Shown piece after piece: positions 6,944 to 12,591 of a stretch of DNA of 21,065 nucleotides; within the stretch, counting starts at the first letter, position 1, and each line of letters begins with the position of its first letter. A program made the translations under genes and the position numbers. Source of the stretch: an uncultured Clostridia bacterium (lineage in GTDB: Bacteria > Bacillota > Clostridia > Oscillospirales > Ruminococcaceae); NCBI GenBank assembly GCA_937906945.1, contig CALCUE010000042.1, positions 1 to 21,065 on the forward strand, in the 5' to 3' direction. Below the pieces are notes generated by a model that had not been told where the DNA came from, made no database searches, and saw nothing but the letters and a program-made list of their open reading frames with translations.

Positions 6944-7989
6944 CGCTCTTCCTCCTTTCTTCCGTAAAGGACGCAAAGCTCCGTATCCGAATGTTGCTGA
7001 AGCAGGCTTAAAACGGCCTTATCGCTCTCATTCGGCGTCGGCGTCACAATGATATAGCTCCGGTTTTCCCGATTGCTTCGGATGCAGCGATCCGCCAATG
7101 AGGCGAAAGAACCATATCCCGCCGGTCGGCAGACACCGATTTTTCGAAGAATGGTCAAAATATGGGTCCGACCAAGTCCCTCGCTTAAATTACCCAGGTC
7201 TCCGTTGGTCAGAAGGGCATACGGGATTTTTTCCTGTTCCAGATATTCGCAGGCTGTTCTGGCCAATTCCAGACAGTGTTCCATCTCGTCGTCACGATCC
7301 CTCTCCATGTTGACAACGACCGCCACGTTAAAATCAACGGTAAAGTCGTTGAGTTTTACCATCAGTTCGTTGGTTTTGGCCGTCTGAAGCCACGATATTT
7401 TTTTCATCGGCTCATGGCCGGTATATTCCCGATATCCCAGAAGAAGGTTTGGATCCTCAAAAATAAAGCGCCGCACCGAAATATCCCCGAGATAACTTCC
7501 CAACGCTGTGATCGTTACGTTGTCATCCGCCGTTTTGGACGTACAGATAACCCGGCTTTCGATCTCATAGGAATGAATGATGGTACGAAGTCCAAAAAAG
7601 TCCCCGGCTTCCACGTAAAAATTGCCCAGTTCATGGATGCCCCTCTTTCCCAAAGAAAAGCGAACCGCTCCTTTATAGAGACCGTGAGGAACAAAATTGA
7701 TGTAGTGGCTGACGTTCGTTCCAAAAAATCCTTCGGAAACATATTTTCGGCAGAATTCCTCGTCCTCACAAATTTTGATCCCATCCTCAAAATACACGGC
7801 GATGCTCACAAAAAACATGGGAAAAGAAGAACGACTACGCACCGTATAGCAAAGGGTATTCACTTCGCCCGGTTCCACCAGCGATTTATCCACCTCAAAG
7901 CTGATGCGTAATCCCTCCGCCTGACGGATGCTCAAAATTTCCAGAGCGGCAAAAAGAGCCACCAGGCCGGCAAAAATAAATCCGATCAT
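6940..7989 (-). CDS. DUF58 domain-containing protein, 349 aa
   Basis: DUF58 proteins are nearly always encoded beside a MoxR AAA+ ATPase and contain a von Willebrand A-like region thought to be the client or partner of the chaperone. The signature is present as GYREYTGHEPMKKISW followed by AKTNELMVKL (about residues 190-215); the more usual G-D at the centre is G-H here. An N-terminal hydrophobic segment (about residues 1-18) probably anchors it, so the bulk lies on one side of the membrane. The start codon shares ATGA (7986-7989) with the moxR stop, and its own stop shares ATGA (6940-6943) with the next gene, so all three are translationally coupled. The family call is firm; the cellular process is not known. 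Confidence 0.9.
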   Translation of the reverse strand: MIGFIFAGLVALFAALEILSIRQAEGLRISFEVDKSLVEPGEVNTLCYTVRSRSSFPMFFVSIAVYFEDGIKICEDEEFCRKYVSEGFFGTNVSHYINFVPHGLYKGAVRFSLGKRGIHELGNFYVEAGDFFGLRTIIHSYEIESRVICTSKTADDNVTITALGSYLGDISVRRFIFEDPNLLLGYREYTGHEPMKKISWLQTAKTNELMVKLNDFTVDFNVAVVVNMERDRDDEMEHCLELARTACEYLEQEKIPYALLTNGDLGNLSEGLGRTHILTILRKIGVCRPAGYGSFASLADRCIRSNRENRSYIIVTPTPNESDKAVLSLLQQHSDTELCVLYGRKEEER

Positions 7990-8927
7990 ACGTTTTCAAG
8001 CGGAACCGGAATGGAATCAAGGAGCTTAACAATAAACCGGGTGTTGTCCATATGGTTTTTGCTGAGCATACTGATCCGGTGCGAAAGAACATAGACGGCC
8101 TCTTTTTTGACGTCTTCCGGAATGACAAAATCTCTTCCCTGCATCGCCGCGTAGATCTGACTGGCCCGATAAAGTGCCAAGGAACCACGGGTGGAGACGC
8201 CGTAAGCCAACATATCGCTGGTACGGGTCGCCGTAATAATGTCCATAATATAGTTGGCGACGTCCTTGCTGACGGTCACCTTGGAATAATCTTTTTGCAG
8301 AGCGGAAAGCTCTTCCCAACTCATGACCTGATCCAGTGACTCCACCAGAACTTTGGAATCGGGGCGTTCCAAAACAGCGATTTCTTCCTCTTTGCTCATA
8401 AAGCCCAGCGACATTTTCATAAAGAAACGGTCCAGCTGCGCTTCCGGAAGCGGGAACGTGCCATAGGACTCGATGGGGTTCTGCGTCGCCATGACCATAT
8501 ACGGCTCCTGCATCTTATAAGTATCGCCATCGACAGAAATCTGCTTTTCCTCCATAACTTCCAAAAGAGCCGACTGGCTTCTCGGCACGGCACGGTTGAT
8601 TTCATCGGCAAGAATCAGGTTGGCAAAAAGCGGACCTTTGCGGAACTCAAATTCGCCCTTGCTTTGGTTATAAAAATTGATACCGGTGAGATCGGACGGA
8701 AGAAGATCCGGCGTAAACTGAATTCTTTTGAAATCGCCGCCGATGCTTTTGGAAAAAGCCCGAAGAAGCATCGTCTTACCGGTTCCCGGAACGTCCTCCA
8801 GAAGAACGTGACCGGACGCGATCAGGCAGATGAGTACCTGCTCCACAATGTTTTCTTTTCCGATAATCACTCTGGCGCAATTCGACTGAATTTTTTCTTT
8901 GCAATCTACAAAGGCCTGTACATTCAT
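7986..8927 (-). CDS. MoxR-family AAA+ ATPase, 313 aa
   Basis: MoxR ATPases act as chaperone-like machines that activate or assemble partner complexes, usually with DUF58/VWA proteins. Visible motifs are Walker A V46-P-G-T-G-K-T52, Walker B LILADE (104-109), the sensor-1 block MATQNPIESYGTFPLPEAQLDRF, and a C-terminal lid. The length is typical (about 310-330 aa). The start ATG at 8925-8927 follows AAGGATG. It is the first gene of a three-gene unit ending at the terminator at 5670-5703. A possible weak promoter lies about 40-70 bases upstream. Confidence 0.93.
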   Translation of the reverse strand: MNVQAFVDCKEKIQSNCARVIIGKENIVEQVLICLIASGHVLLEDVPGTGKTMLLRAFSKSIGGDFKRIQFTPDLLPSDLTGINFYNQSKGEFEFRKGPLFANLILADEINRAVPRSQSALLEVMEEKQISVDGDTYKMQEPYMVMATQNPIESYGTFPLPEAQLDRFFMKMSLGFMSKEEEIAVLERPDSKVLVESLDQVMSWEELSALQKDYSKVTVSKDVANYIMDIITATRTSDMLAYGVSTRGSLALYRASQIYAAMQGRDFVIPEDVKKEAVYVLSHRISMLSKNHMDNTRFIVKLLDSIPVPLENV

Positions 8928-8966
8928 GGCATTATCATCCTTTCGAAGATAAATTACTACAGGTTA

Positions 8967-8995
8967 AGCATAGCACAAAAAAGCAAAAAATGCAA
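8967..8995 (-). promoter_or_regulatory. Possible promoter of the moxR operon
   Basis: On the minus strand, TTGCAT (8990-8995) and TATGCT (8967-8972) are 17 bases apart, upstream of moxR and after the araC terminator. The boxes match consensus only partly, so the call is tentative. Confidence 0.35.
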
Positions 8996-8998
8996 CGA

Positions 8999-9038
8999 CA
9001 ACAAAAGGAGCCGGTCACAAGACCGGCTCCTTTTGTTG
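8999..9038 (-). terminator. Intrinsic terminator after the araC-type gene
   Basis: A perfect 18-base stem (8999-9016 with 9021-9038) with a four-base loop lies two bases after the araC stop codon. The 3' arm contains CTCCTTTTGTTG on the minus strand. It separates the regulator from the moxR operon. Confidence 0.8.
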
Positions 9039-9040
9039 CT

Positions 9041-9352
9041 TTATGATTTTTCAGGACGCTGTCCGAACTGCCTTTTATAGGCTCTGGAAAAACCGCTCGT
9101 CGTTTCGTAGCCGCATTTCGCCGCGATGTCCGCCAAAGAAAGACCCTCTTCCATCTTGACGATCGCCATTTCCATGCGTTTGCTCCTCACAAAATGCATC
9201 ACACTTTCTCCGGTCACCTCTTTGAACATTCGGCAAAAATGAAAAAGTGAATAGTTCGCCTTCTCTGCCAGAATTTCCGGAGAAAGATCTTCCTCCAGAT
9301 GAGAGTTGATGTAATTGATGCTGTTTTGAATGCTATTGTAATGCTCGCTCAT
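9041..9352 (-). CDS. AraC-type HTH-only transcription regulator, 103 aa
   Basis: The whole protein is a single AraC/XylS DNA-binding domain with two helix-turn-helix motifs: the first around SPEILAEKANYSLFHFCRMFKEVTG (about residues 24-48), the second around SLADIAAKCGYETTSGFSRAYKRQFGQRP (about residues 72-100). No sensor or dimerisation domain is present, so it resembles MarA/SoxS-like regulators, whose activity is set by how much is made. The start ATG follows AAAAGGAGGC. Upstream on the same strand lie three hairpins and a cobalamin riboswitch, and no convincing separate promoter is visible, so it might be expressed by read-through of that leader. A terminator follows. Targets are unknown. 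Confidence 0.9.
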   Translation of the reverse strand: MSEHYNSIQNSINYINSHLEEDLSPEILAEKANYSLFHFCRMFKEVTGESVMHFVRSKRMEMAIVKMEEGLSLADIAAKCGYETTSGFSRAYKRQFGQRPEKS

Positions 9353-9390
9353 GACAAAGCCTCCTTTTTAACAAGCGAAATTCGGGAGTA

Positions 9391-9430
9391 GGCACGGAAA
9401 AAGGCGGAGTGAGAAACCTTTTTCCGTGCC
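9391..9430. repeat. Long hairpin upstream of the araC-type gene
   Basis: A perfect 14-base stem, GGCACGGAAAAAGG (9391-9404) with CCTTTTTCCGTGCC (9417-9430), has a 12-base loop. It lies about 40 bases before the regulator start codon and after two terminators on the same strand. It could be a third terminator-like barrier, an operator or a leader structure for araC. Its role is unknown. Confidence 0.6.
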
Positions 9431-9461
9431 GCAGGCAGCGGTTCTGATGATATTAGAAAGC

Positions 9462-9493
9462 AAAAACGGACGCCCGAATTATCCGGGCGTCCG
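9462..9493 (-). terminator. Second tandem terminator downstream of the cobalamin riboswitch
   Basis: On the minus strand, CGGACGCCCG (complement of 9484-9493) pairs with CGGGCGTCCG (complement of 9467-9476) around a seven-base loop and is followed by five T. The stem is GC-rich and unconditional in appearance. Confidence 0.8.
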
Positions 9494-9502
9494 CTATGGA
9501 TC

Positions 9503-9531
9503 AAAAAAGGACTGTCCGTTTCGAACAGTCC
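9503..9531 (-). terminator. Terminator of the cobalamin riboswitch expression platform
   Basis: On the minus strand, GGACTGT and ACAGTCC (9525-9531 with 9509-9515) form a stem followed by six T (9503-9508). It lies 46 bases beyond the P1 helix of the aptamer. Its 5' arm can instead pair with AGTCCA upstream (complement of 9553-9558), as expected for a transcription-attenuation switch. Confidence 0.75.
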
Positions 9532-9577
9532 ATCTGAATACTATTATTTTTGTGGACTCCCTTAACCCGAGAAATGA

Positions 9578-9743
9578 TTTTATGGAAATTATCCTGACTT
9601 ATGCTTCATCCTCCGAAAGCGCCTTCCCATCCTCTCGAACAGTGGCCCATGCTCTCTTCGTCGGCAAATACAGTTGAGGTAACAGTAACGGATTCTCACC
9701 GTTTTCCCTTCCGCAACGCGGAAGCCCAAAGGCAACCATAAAA
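9578..9743 (-). ncRNA. Cobalamin (B12) riboswitch
   Basis: The minus strand carries the conserved core of the family in order: AAGGGAA, GGTGAGAATCC, AACTGT, GACGA, GCCACTG, GGGAAGG, GGATGAAGCATAAGTCAGGA. The closing helix P1 is perfect: TTTTATGG (complement of 9736-9743) with CCATAAAA (complement of 9578-9585). The spacing and the GACGA/CCACTG blocks suggest the larger adenosylcobalamin-type fold. It has its own promoter and a switchable terminator at 9503-9531. It lies downstream of cobO, so it cannot control that gene in cis. The next gene on the strand is the AraC-type regulator, beyond a second terminator. No B12 transport or synthesis gene follows within the window. Confidence 0.88.
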
Positions 9744-9775
9744 CCCACGTTATTCACTTTTCAAGCTGCAAGCCT

Positions 9776-9804
9776 ATTATAACATGCTTTTTTGGTTGAA
9801 TCAA
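9776..9804 (-). promoter_or_regulatory. Promoter of the cobalamin riboswitch transcript
   Basis: On the minus strand, TTGATT (9799-9804), a 17-base spacer and a perfect TATAAT (9776-9781) lie between the cobO stop codon and the aptamer. The expected start, near 9769, places about 25 bases before P1. Confidence 0.75.
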
Positions 9805-9821
9805 TTCCAAACTTGCTATTC

Positions 9822-10325
9822 TTATAGATCCGGAACCGGGTCGGGCAATTTTTCAGACTCCACAACCGTTACCATATCGCAAAGAGCTTTCATTTCTTCC
9901 GAAGCGTACCGACCGGTAAAGACGAGCTCCGTTCCCGGTGTTCTTTGCGTGATAAGTTTTTTTACCTCATCCAGAGTGATCAGCCCGAAATACATCGGAA
10001 TGGTGATCTCGTCCAGAACGACAAGGCCAAAGTTTCCGGAGGAAAGGACTTGAGAGGCTCTCAAAAGACCTTTTTTTGCGCAGGCGATATCGGTTTCGTC
10101 CGGTTCCCTGCCACAGATGCAGCCGGTTCCACAGCCAAACTGCGCCGTCACAATTCCCGGAATCGCTTTGCGAAGCGCCATAATATCCCCTCGGGGATCG
10201 TCCTTGATAAACTGCCCGACAAAGACGCGCCGTCCTTCTCCCGCAACCCGGACCGCAAGACCAAGCGCCATGGTGGTTTTTCCTTTCCCGTTTCCGGTAT
10301 AAAGTCTTACACAACCTTTGTTCAA
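9822..10325 (-). CDS. cobO: Corrinoid adenosyltransferase, CobO/BtuR (CobA) type, 167 aa
   Basis: This enzyme transfers the adenosyl group of ATP to cob(I)alamin or a corrinoid precursor, making the coenzyme form of B12. The P-loop is G11-N-G-K-G-K-T-T18, and the block VVLDEITIPM (about residues 101-110) and the late FTGR fit the family. Two features are odd. The C-terminus stops at DPVPDL and lacks the usual conserved ending with GI-(D/E)-Y/F. There is also a cysteine cluster, FGCGTGCICG, near residues 63-72. The start is TTG at 10323-10325, supported by AGAGGTG seven bases upstream; no ATG fits. It has its own promoter. The B12 riboswitch lies downstream of it and does not lead it. Confidence 0.85.
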   Translation of the reverse strand: MNKGCVRLYTGNGKGKTTMALGLAVRVAGEGRRVFVGQFIKDDPRGDIMALRKAIPGIVTAQFGCGTGCICGREPDETDIACAKKGLLRASQVLSSGNFGLVVLDEITIPMYFGLITLDEVKKLITQRTPGTELVFTGRYASEEMKALCDMVTVVESEKLPDPVPDL

Positions 10326-10360
10326 AGGACCGCACCTCTTTTCATCTTGATTTCTTTATC

Positions 10361-10389
10361 ACTATACTACAATCGCGCGAAATTTGCAA
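10361..10389 (-). promoter_or_regulatory. Promoter of cobO
   Basis: On the minus strand, TTGCAA (10384-10389) and TATAGT (10361-10366) are separated by 17 bases, upstream of the TTG start and just after the sseB-like stop codon. Confidence 0.6.
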
Positions 10390-10395
10390 GAATTC

Positions 10396-11097
10396 TCAAC
10401 GTTTTTTATAAAACGGTTTCGCGATTTTTTCCGCCATGGACAAAAGTTTGAAATCCGCTTTGGTCATTTCTATTTTATTTTTTGCCAAAATAGCCGGATC
10501 AACGTCATTTTTCAGATTCGTAAAAAACGTTTCGGCATCCCCGTCAAAATCCACGATCAAAAAAGGATGGGTTTGGGGGTCCGCTTTTGTCTGTGACTGA
10601 AGAAGAAAAGCCTTATAGATTTTTTCATTTTCACAAAAAGCCCTTGTCAACGCTTCCGTTACTTCGGTCATTGGCGCTGCAAGCGCCGCGAAACGCGGCA
10701 AACTGACGTTTTTTTCTTCCTCTCCCTCCGGGGTATCCTGCTTTTGAAAAATCAGTGATTTTCCGTGAGGATTGACAACAATACCCTCCACTTTTTCTTT
10801 GGCGGCCTTTACAATAATGTTTGCCTTGGAAAAAGTCATTAAAATCGTTTTTTCCTCCGGAAGATGGCTTTTTTGGAACGCCTCAAAAGAAGAAAAGATC
10901 GGAAGCATATTGCCCTTGTCCGGCAATTTCAGAAGCTGGATCTGATTGGGATCCTCCCGGTACGGAACAATGAATTCCGCGTTCTGGGCATCCCGGAAAA
11001 ATCCTTCGATCACTTCACTGCCGCCACCGGCTTTTAAACGGTCAACCGTACCGTCCACATCCAGCCCATTATTAAAATTTCTGATATCCCTGCTCAC
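10396..11097 (-). CDS. SseB-family protein, 233 aa
   Basis: The protein has both SseB-type halves: an N-terminal domain with EFIVPYRED, MLPIFSSFEAFQK and GIVVNPHGKSLIF (about residues 40-118), and a C-terminal domain with KADPQTHPFLIVDFDGD (about residues 172-188). SseB was named for enhanced serine sensitivity in E. coli; the biochemical role is not established. There is no signal peptide or membrane segment. The start is GTG at 11095-11097, overlapping the TGA of the upstream pseudouridine synthase gene (shared GTGA, 11094-11097), with AAGGAGGA upstream inside that gene. The two are therefore translationally coupled. Confidence 0.85.
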   Translation of the reverse strand: MSRDIRNFNNGLDVDGTVDRLKAGGGSEVIEGFFRDAQNAEFIVPYREDPNQIQLLKLPDKGNMLPIFSSFEAFQKSHLPEEKTILMTFSKANIIVKAAKEKVEGIVVNPHGKSLIFQKQDTPEGEEEKNVSLPRFAALAAPMTEVTEALTRAFCENEKIYKAFLLQSQTKADPQTHPFLIVDFDGDAETFFTNLKNDVDPAILAKNKIEMTKADFKLLSMAEKIAKPFYKKR

Positions 11098-11975
11098 AAA
11101 GCGTCCTCCTTCCCGATCTCCCCGACCAGTTTTTTCATATCGTCCGGTAACTCGGAAGTAAACGTCATCATTTCCCCCGTGACCGGATGCGGAAACGTCA
11201 TCCGGCTTCGATGAAGCGCGTGACGGTTGATTTTTTCATGATTTCCGCCATAGAGTTCATCCCCTAAAAGGATATTCCCCCAAAAAGAAAAATGGACCCG
11301 AATCTGATGCGTCCGTCCCGTTTTCGGTAAAATTTTTACTAACGAGAAGTCATTTCCCCCTGCCAACGTTTCATAATCGGTGATCGCCATTCGTCCCCCT
11401 TCGGAAACAAAGCGGCGGTGTGCCTCCGGGTTGGTATCGTCAATCGGGTAATCAATCCGTCCGCAGAGCGGCTCCGGTTTTCCGGCAACGAGCGCCAGAT
11501 ACTCTTTTTCTATTTGAGCATCGGTGAGCACCGCTGCCGCGTGAGCGTTTTTCGCCGCTACCACAAGGCCGGAGGTGTCCATATCCAGCCGCCCGATAAC
11601 ACGGAATTTTGAGCACGGATAATGGGCCGCGTAAAAATTGGCCAGTGTGTCCGTCTGGTGTCCTTTGGCCGGATGGACCGGAAGACCTGCTGGTTTATCA
11701 AAAACGATCAGGTCCTCATCCTCAAAAAGGATGGGTACGGATATGGTATCATTGGCCACCGCTTCTCCAGGGCGTTCCGGAATTACTACCGTCAAAACGG
11801 AGCCGCTTTTCAGCGGATCAATGGTTCGAATAGGAACCCCATCCAATAAAAGGGAATCCGGATTGTGCCGAAGCTTGACCACTAATGCATAGGAAAACTG
11901 CTTTTCCCGACGAAGATAATGGGCCGCCGCTACTCCGTCAAATGTCGATTCGATCCAAAAATCCAGTCGGCGCAT
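11094..11975 (-). CDS. RluA-family RNA pseudouridine synthase, 293 aa
   Basis: This enzyme converts uridine to pseudouridine in rRNA or tRNA. The catalytic motif is G128-RLDMDTSGL137 with Asp131 as the nucleophile. Other family blocks are DLIVFDKPAGLPVHP (about 88-102) and the C-terminal LPKTGRTHQIRVHFSFWG. An N-terminal region of about 75 residues resembles an S4-like RNA-binding domain (SLLLDGVPIRTIDPLKSGSVLTV). RluA-family members in Bacillota cannot be assigned to a target site from sequence alone, so no symbol is given. The start ATG at 11973-11975 follows AAAGGGGGA, which lies immediately past the terminator-like hairpin of mscL. Confidence 0.92.
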   Translation of the reverse strand: MRRLDFWIESTFDGVAAAHYLRREKQFSYALVVKLRHNPDSLLLDGVPIRTIDPLKSGSVLTVVIPERPGEAVANDTISVPILFEDEDLIVFDKPAGLPVHPAKGHQTDTLANFYAAHYPCSKFRVIGRLDMDTSGLVVAAKNAHAAAVLTDAQIEKEYLALVAGKPEPLCGRIDYPIDDTNPEAHRRFVSEGGRMAITDYETLAGGNDFSLVKILPKTGRTHQIRVHFSFWGNILLGDELYGGNHEKINRHALHRSRMTFPHPVTGEMMTFTSELPDDMKKLVGEIGKEDAL

Positions 11976-11992
11976 TTTCCGTCCCCCTTTCT

Positions 11993-12028
11993 AAAAAATG
12001 AAGGGGCTATCGTTTTCGATTGCCCCTT
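11993..12028 (-). terminator. Intrinsic terminator after mscL
   Basis: On the minus strand, AAGGGGC pairs with GCCCCTT (12001-12028), with an inner ATCG/CGAT helix, and is followed after two bases by six T (11993-11998). It lies just after mscL and immediately before the ribosome binding site of the pseudouridine synthase gene, for which no separate promoter is evident. Confidence 0.75.
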
Positions 12029-12037
12029 GGAATTATC

Positions 12038-12496
12038 TTATTTTTTCAGAAGATCCCGGATCTCCATCAGAAGTTTTTCTTCGTTGCTGGGTTCCGGATC
12101 GGCCTCGGCGGCTGCTTCCGCTTCTGCTTCCTGTTTCTTCTTAGCTTCCGCTCTTTCTTTCGCTTTATTGAAAGCTTTTACAATAAGGAAGACGATGAAG
12201 GCGACAAGGATGAAATCAATAACGGTGGAAAGGAGAGTACCAATTCCGATGACGACTGCTTCTTTGACGACCTCTTCCCCATTCATCACAGCTTCTGAAA
12301 GAGTGATGTTATACTTGGTAAGATCCACGTCACCGATCAGCCAACCGATAAGGGGCATGAAAACGTCGTTGACAAGAGAAGTCGTAATTTTTCCGAAAGC
12401 CGTCGCGATGATAACACCAACCGCCATATCGAGGACATTGCCCTTGGAAATGAATTCTTTAAATTCTCCTATAAAACCTTTGGTTTTTTCTTTCAT
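12038..12496 (-). CDS. mscL: Large-conductance mechanosensitive channel MscL, 152 aa
   Basis: MscL opens a wide pore when membrane tension rises, releasing solutes after osmotic downshock. The sequence starts with the amphipathic GFIGEFKEFISKGNVLDMAVGVIIATAFGKI, where the first pore helix TM1 begins, continues with TSLVNDVFMPLIGWLIG, and has TM2 at about residues 84-107 (ISTVIDFILVAF-type). It ends with the cytosolic helix EEKLLMEIRDLLKK, typical of the family. An Ala/Glu-rich stretch precedes that helix. The start is the ATG at 12494-12496, by fit to the family. A strong AAAGGAGG lies 33 bases upstream, and an 8-base hairpin occupies most of the gap. It has its own promoter and follows trkH closely. 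Confidence 0.95.
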   Translation of the reverse strand: MKEKTKGFIGEFKEFISKGNVLDMAVGVIIATAFGKITTSLVNDVFMPLIGWLIGDVDLTKYNITLSEAVMNGEEVVKEAVVIGIGTLLSTVIDFILVAFIVFLIVKAFNKAKERAEAKKKQEAEAEAAAEADPEPSNEEKLLMEIRDLLKK

Positions 12497-12506
12497 CTTA
12501 TTTGCA

Positions 12507-12537
12507 GACGGCAACCTTTTGCCGTCCGTCCTCCTTT
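12507..12537 (-). promoter_or_regulatory. Hairpin between the mscL ribosome binding site and its start codon
   Basis: On the minus strand, AAAGGAGG (12530-12537) is followed by the perfect 8-base hairpin GACGGCAA-AAGG-TTGCCGTC (12507-12526), then ten bases and the ATG. Without the hairpin the spacing is 33 bases, too long for initiation; with it folded, 13 unpaired bases remain. Translation may therefore depend on this structure. Confidence 0.5.
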
Positions 12538-12562
12538 CTGAAACTTCATGAGAATTTAGATT

Positions 12563-12591
12563 ATTGTAGCACAAAAGATTTTCAAAATCAA
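12563..12591 (-). promoter_or_regulatory. Promoter of mscL
   Basis: On the minus strand, TTGATT (12586-12591), a 17-base spacer and TACAAT (12563-12568) precede mscL. The -35 box overlaps the trkH stop codon (12588-12590). Confidence 0.65.

Noticed and set aside
6170..6967. Plus-strand open frame of 265 codons
   Set aside because: It is opposite the membrane protein gene of the moxR operon, has a Gln/Asn/Lys-rich composition from reading hydrophobic codons backwards, and has no family signal.
9462..9531. Tandem hairpins as an ANTAR-regulator target, as in the Rli55/EutX RNAs
   Set aside because: ANTAR sites are paired stems with six-base loops having A at position 1 and G at position 4. The loops here are nine and seven bases and both stems end in T-runs, so they fit terminators.
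9578..10325. Cobalamin riboswitch controlling cobO
   Set aside because: The aptamer is on the same strand as cobO but downstream of its stop codon, and cobO has its own promoter.
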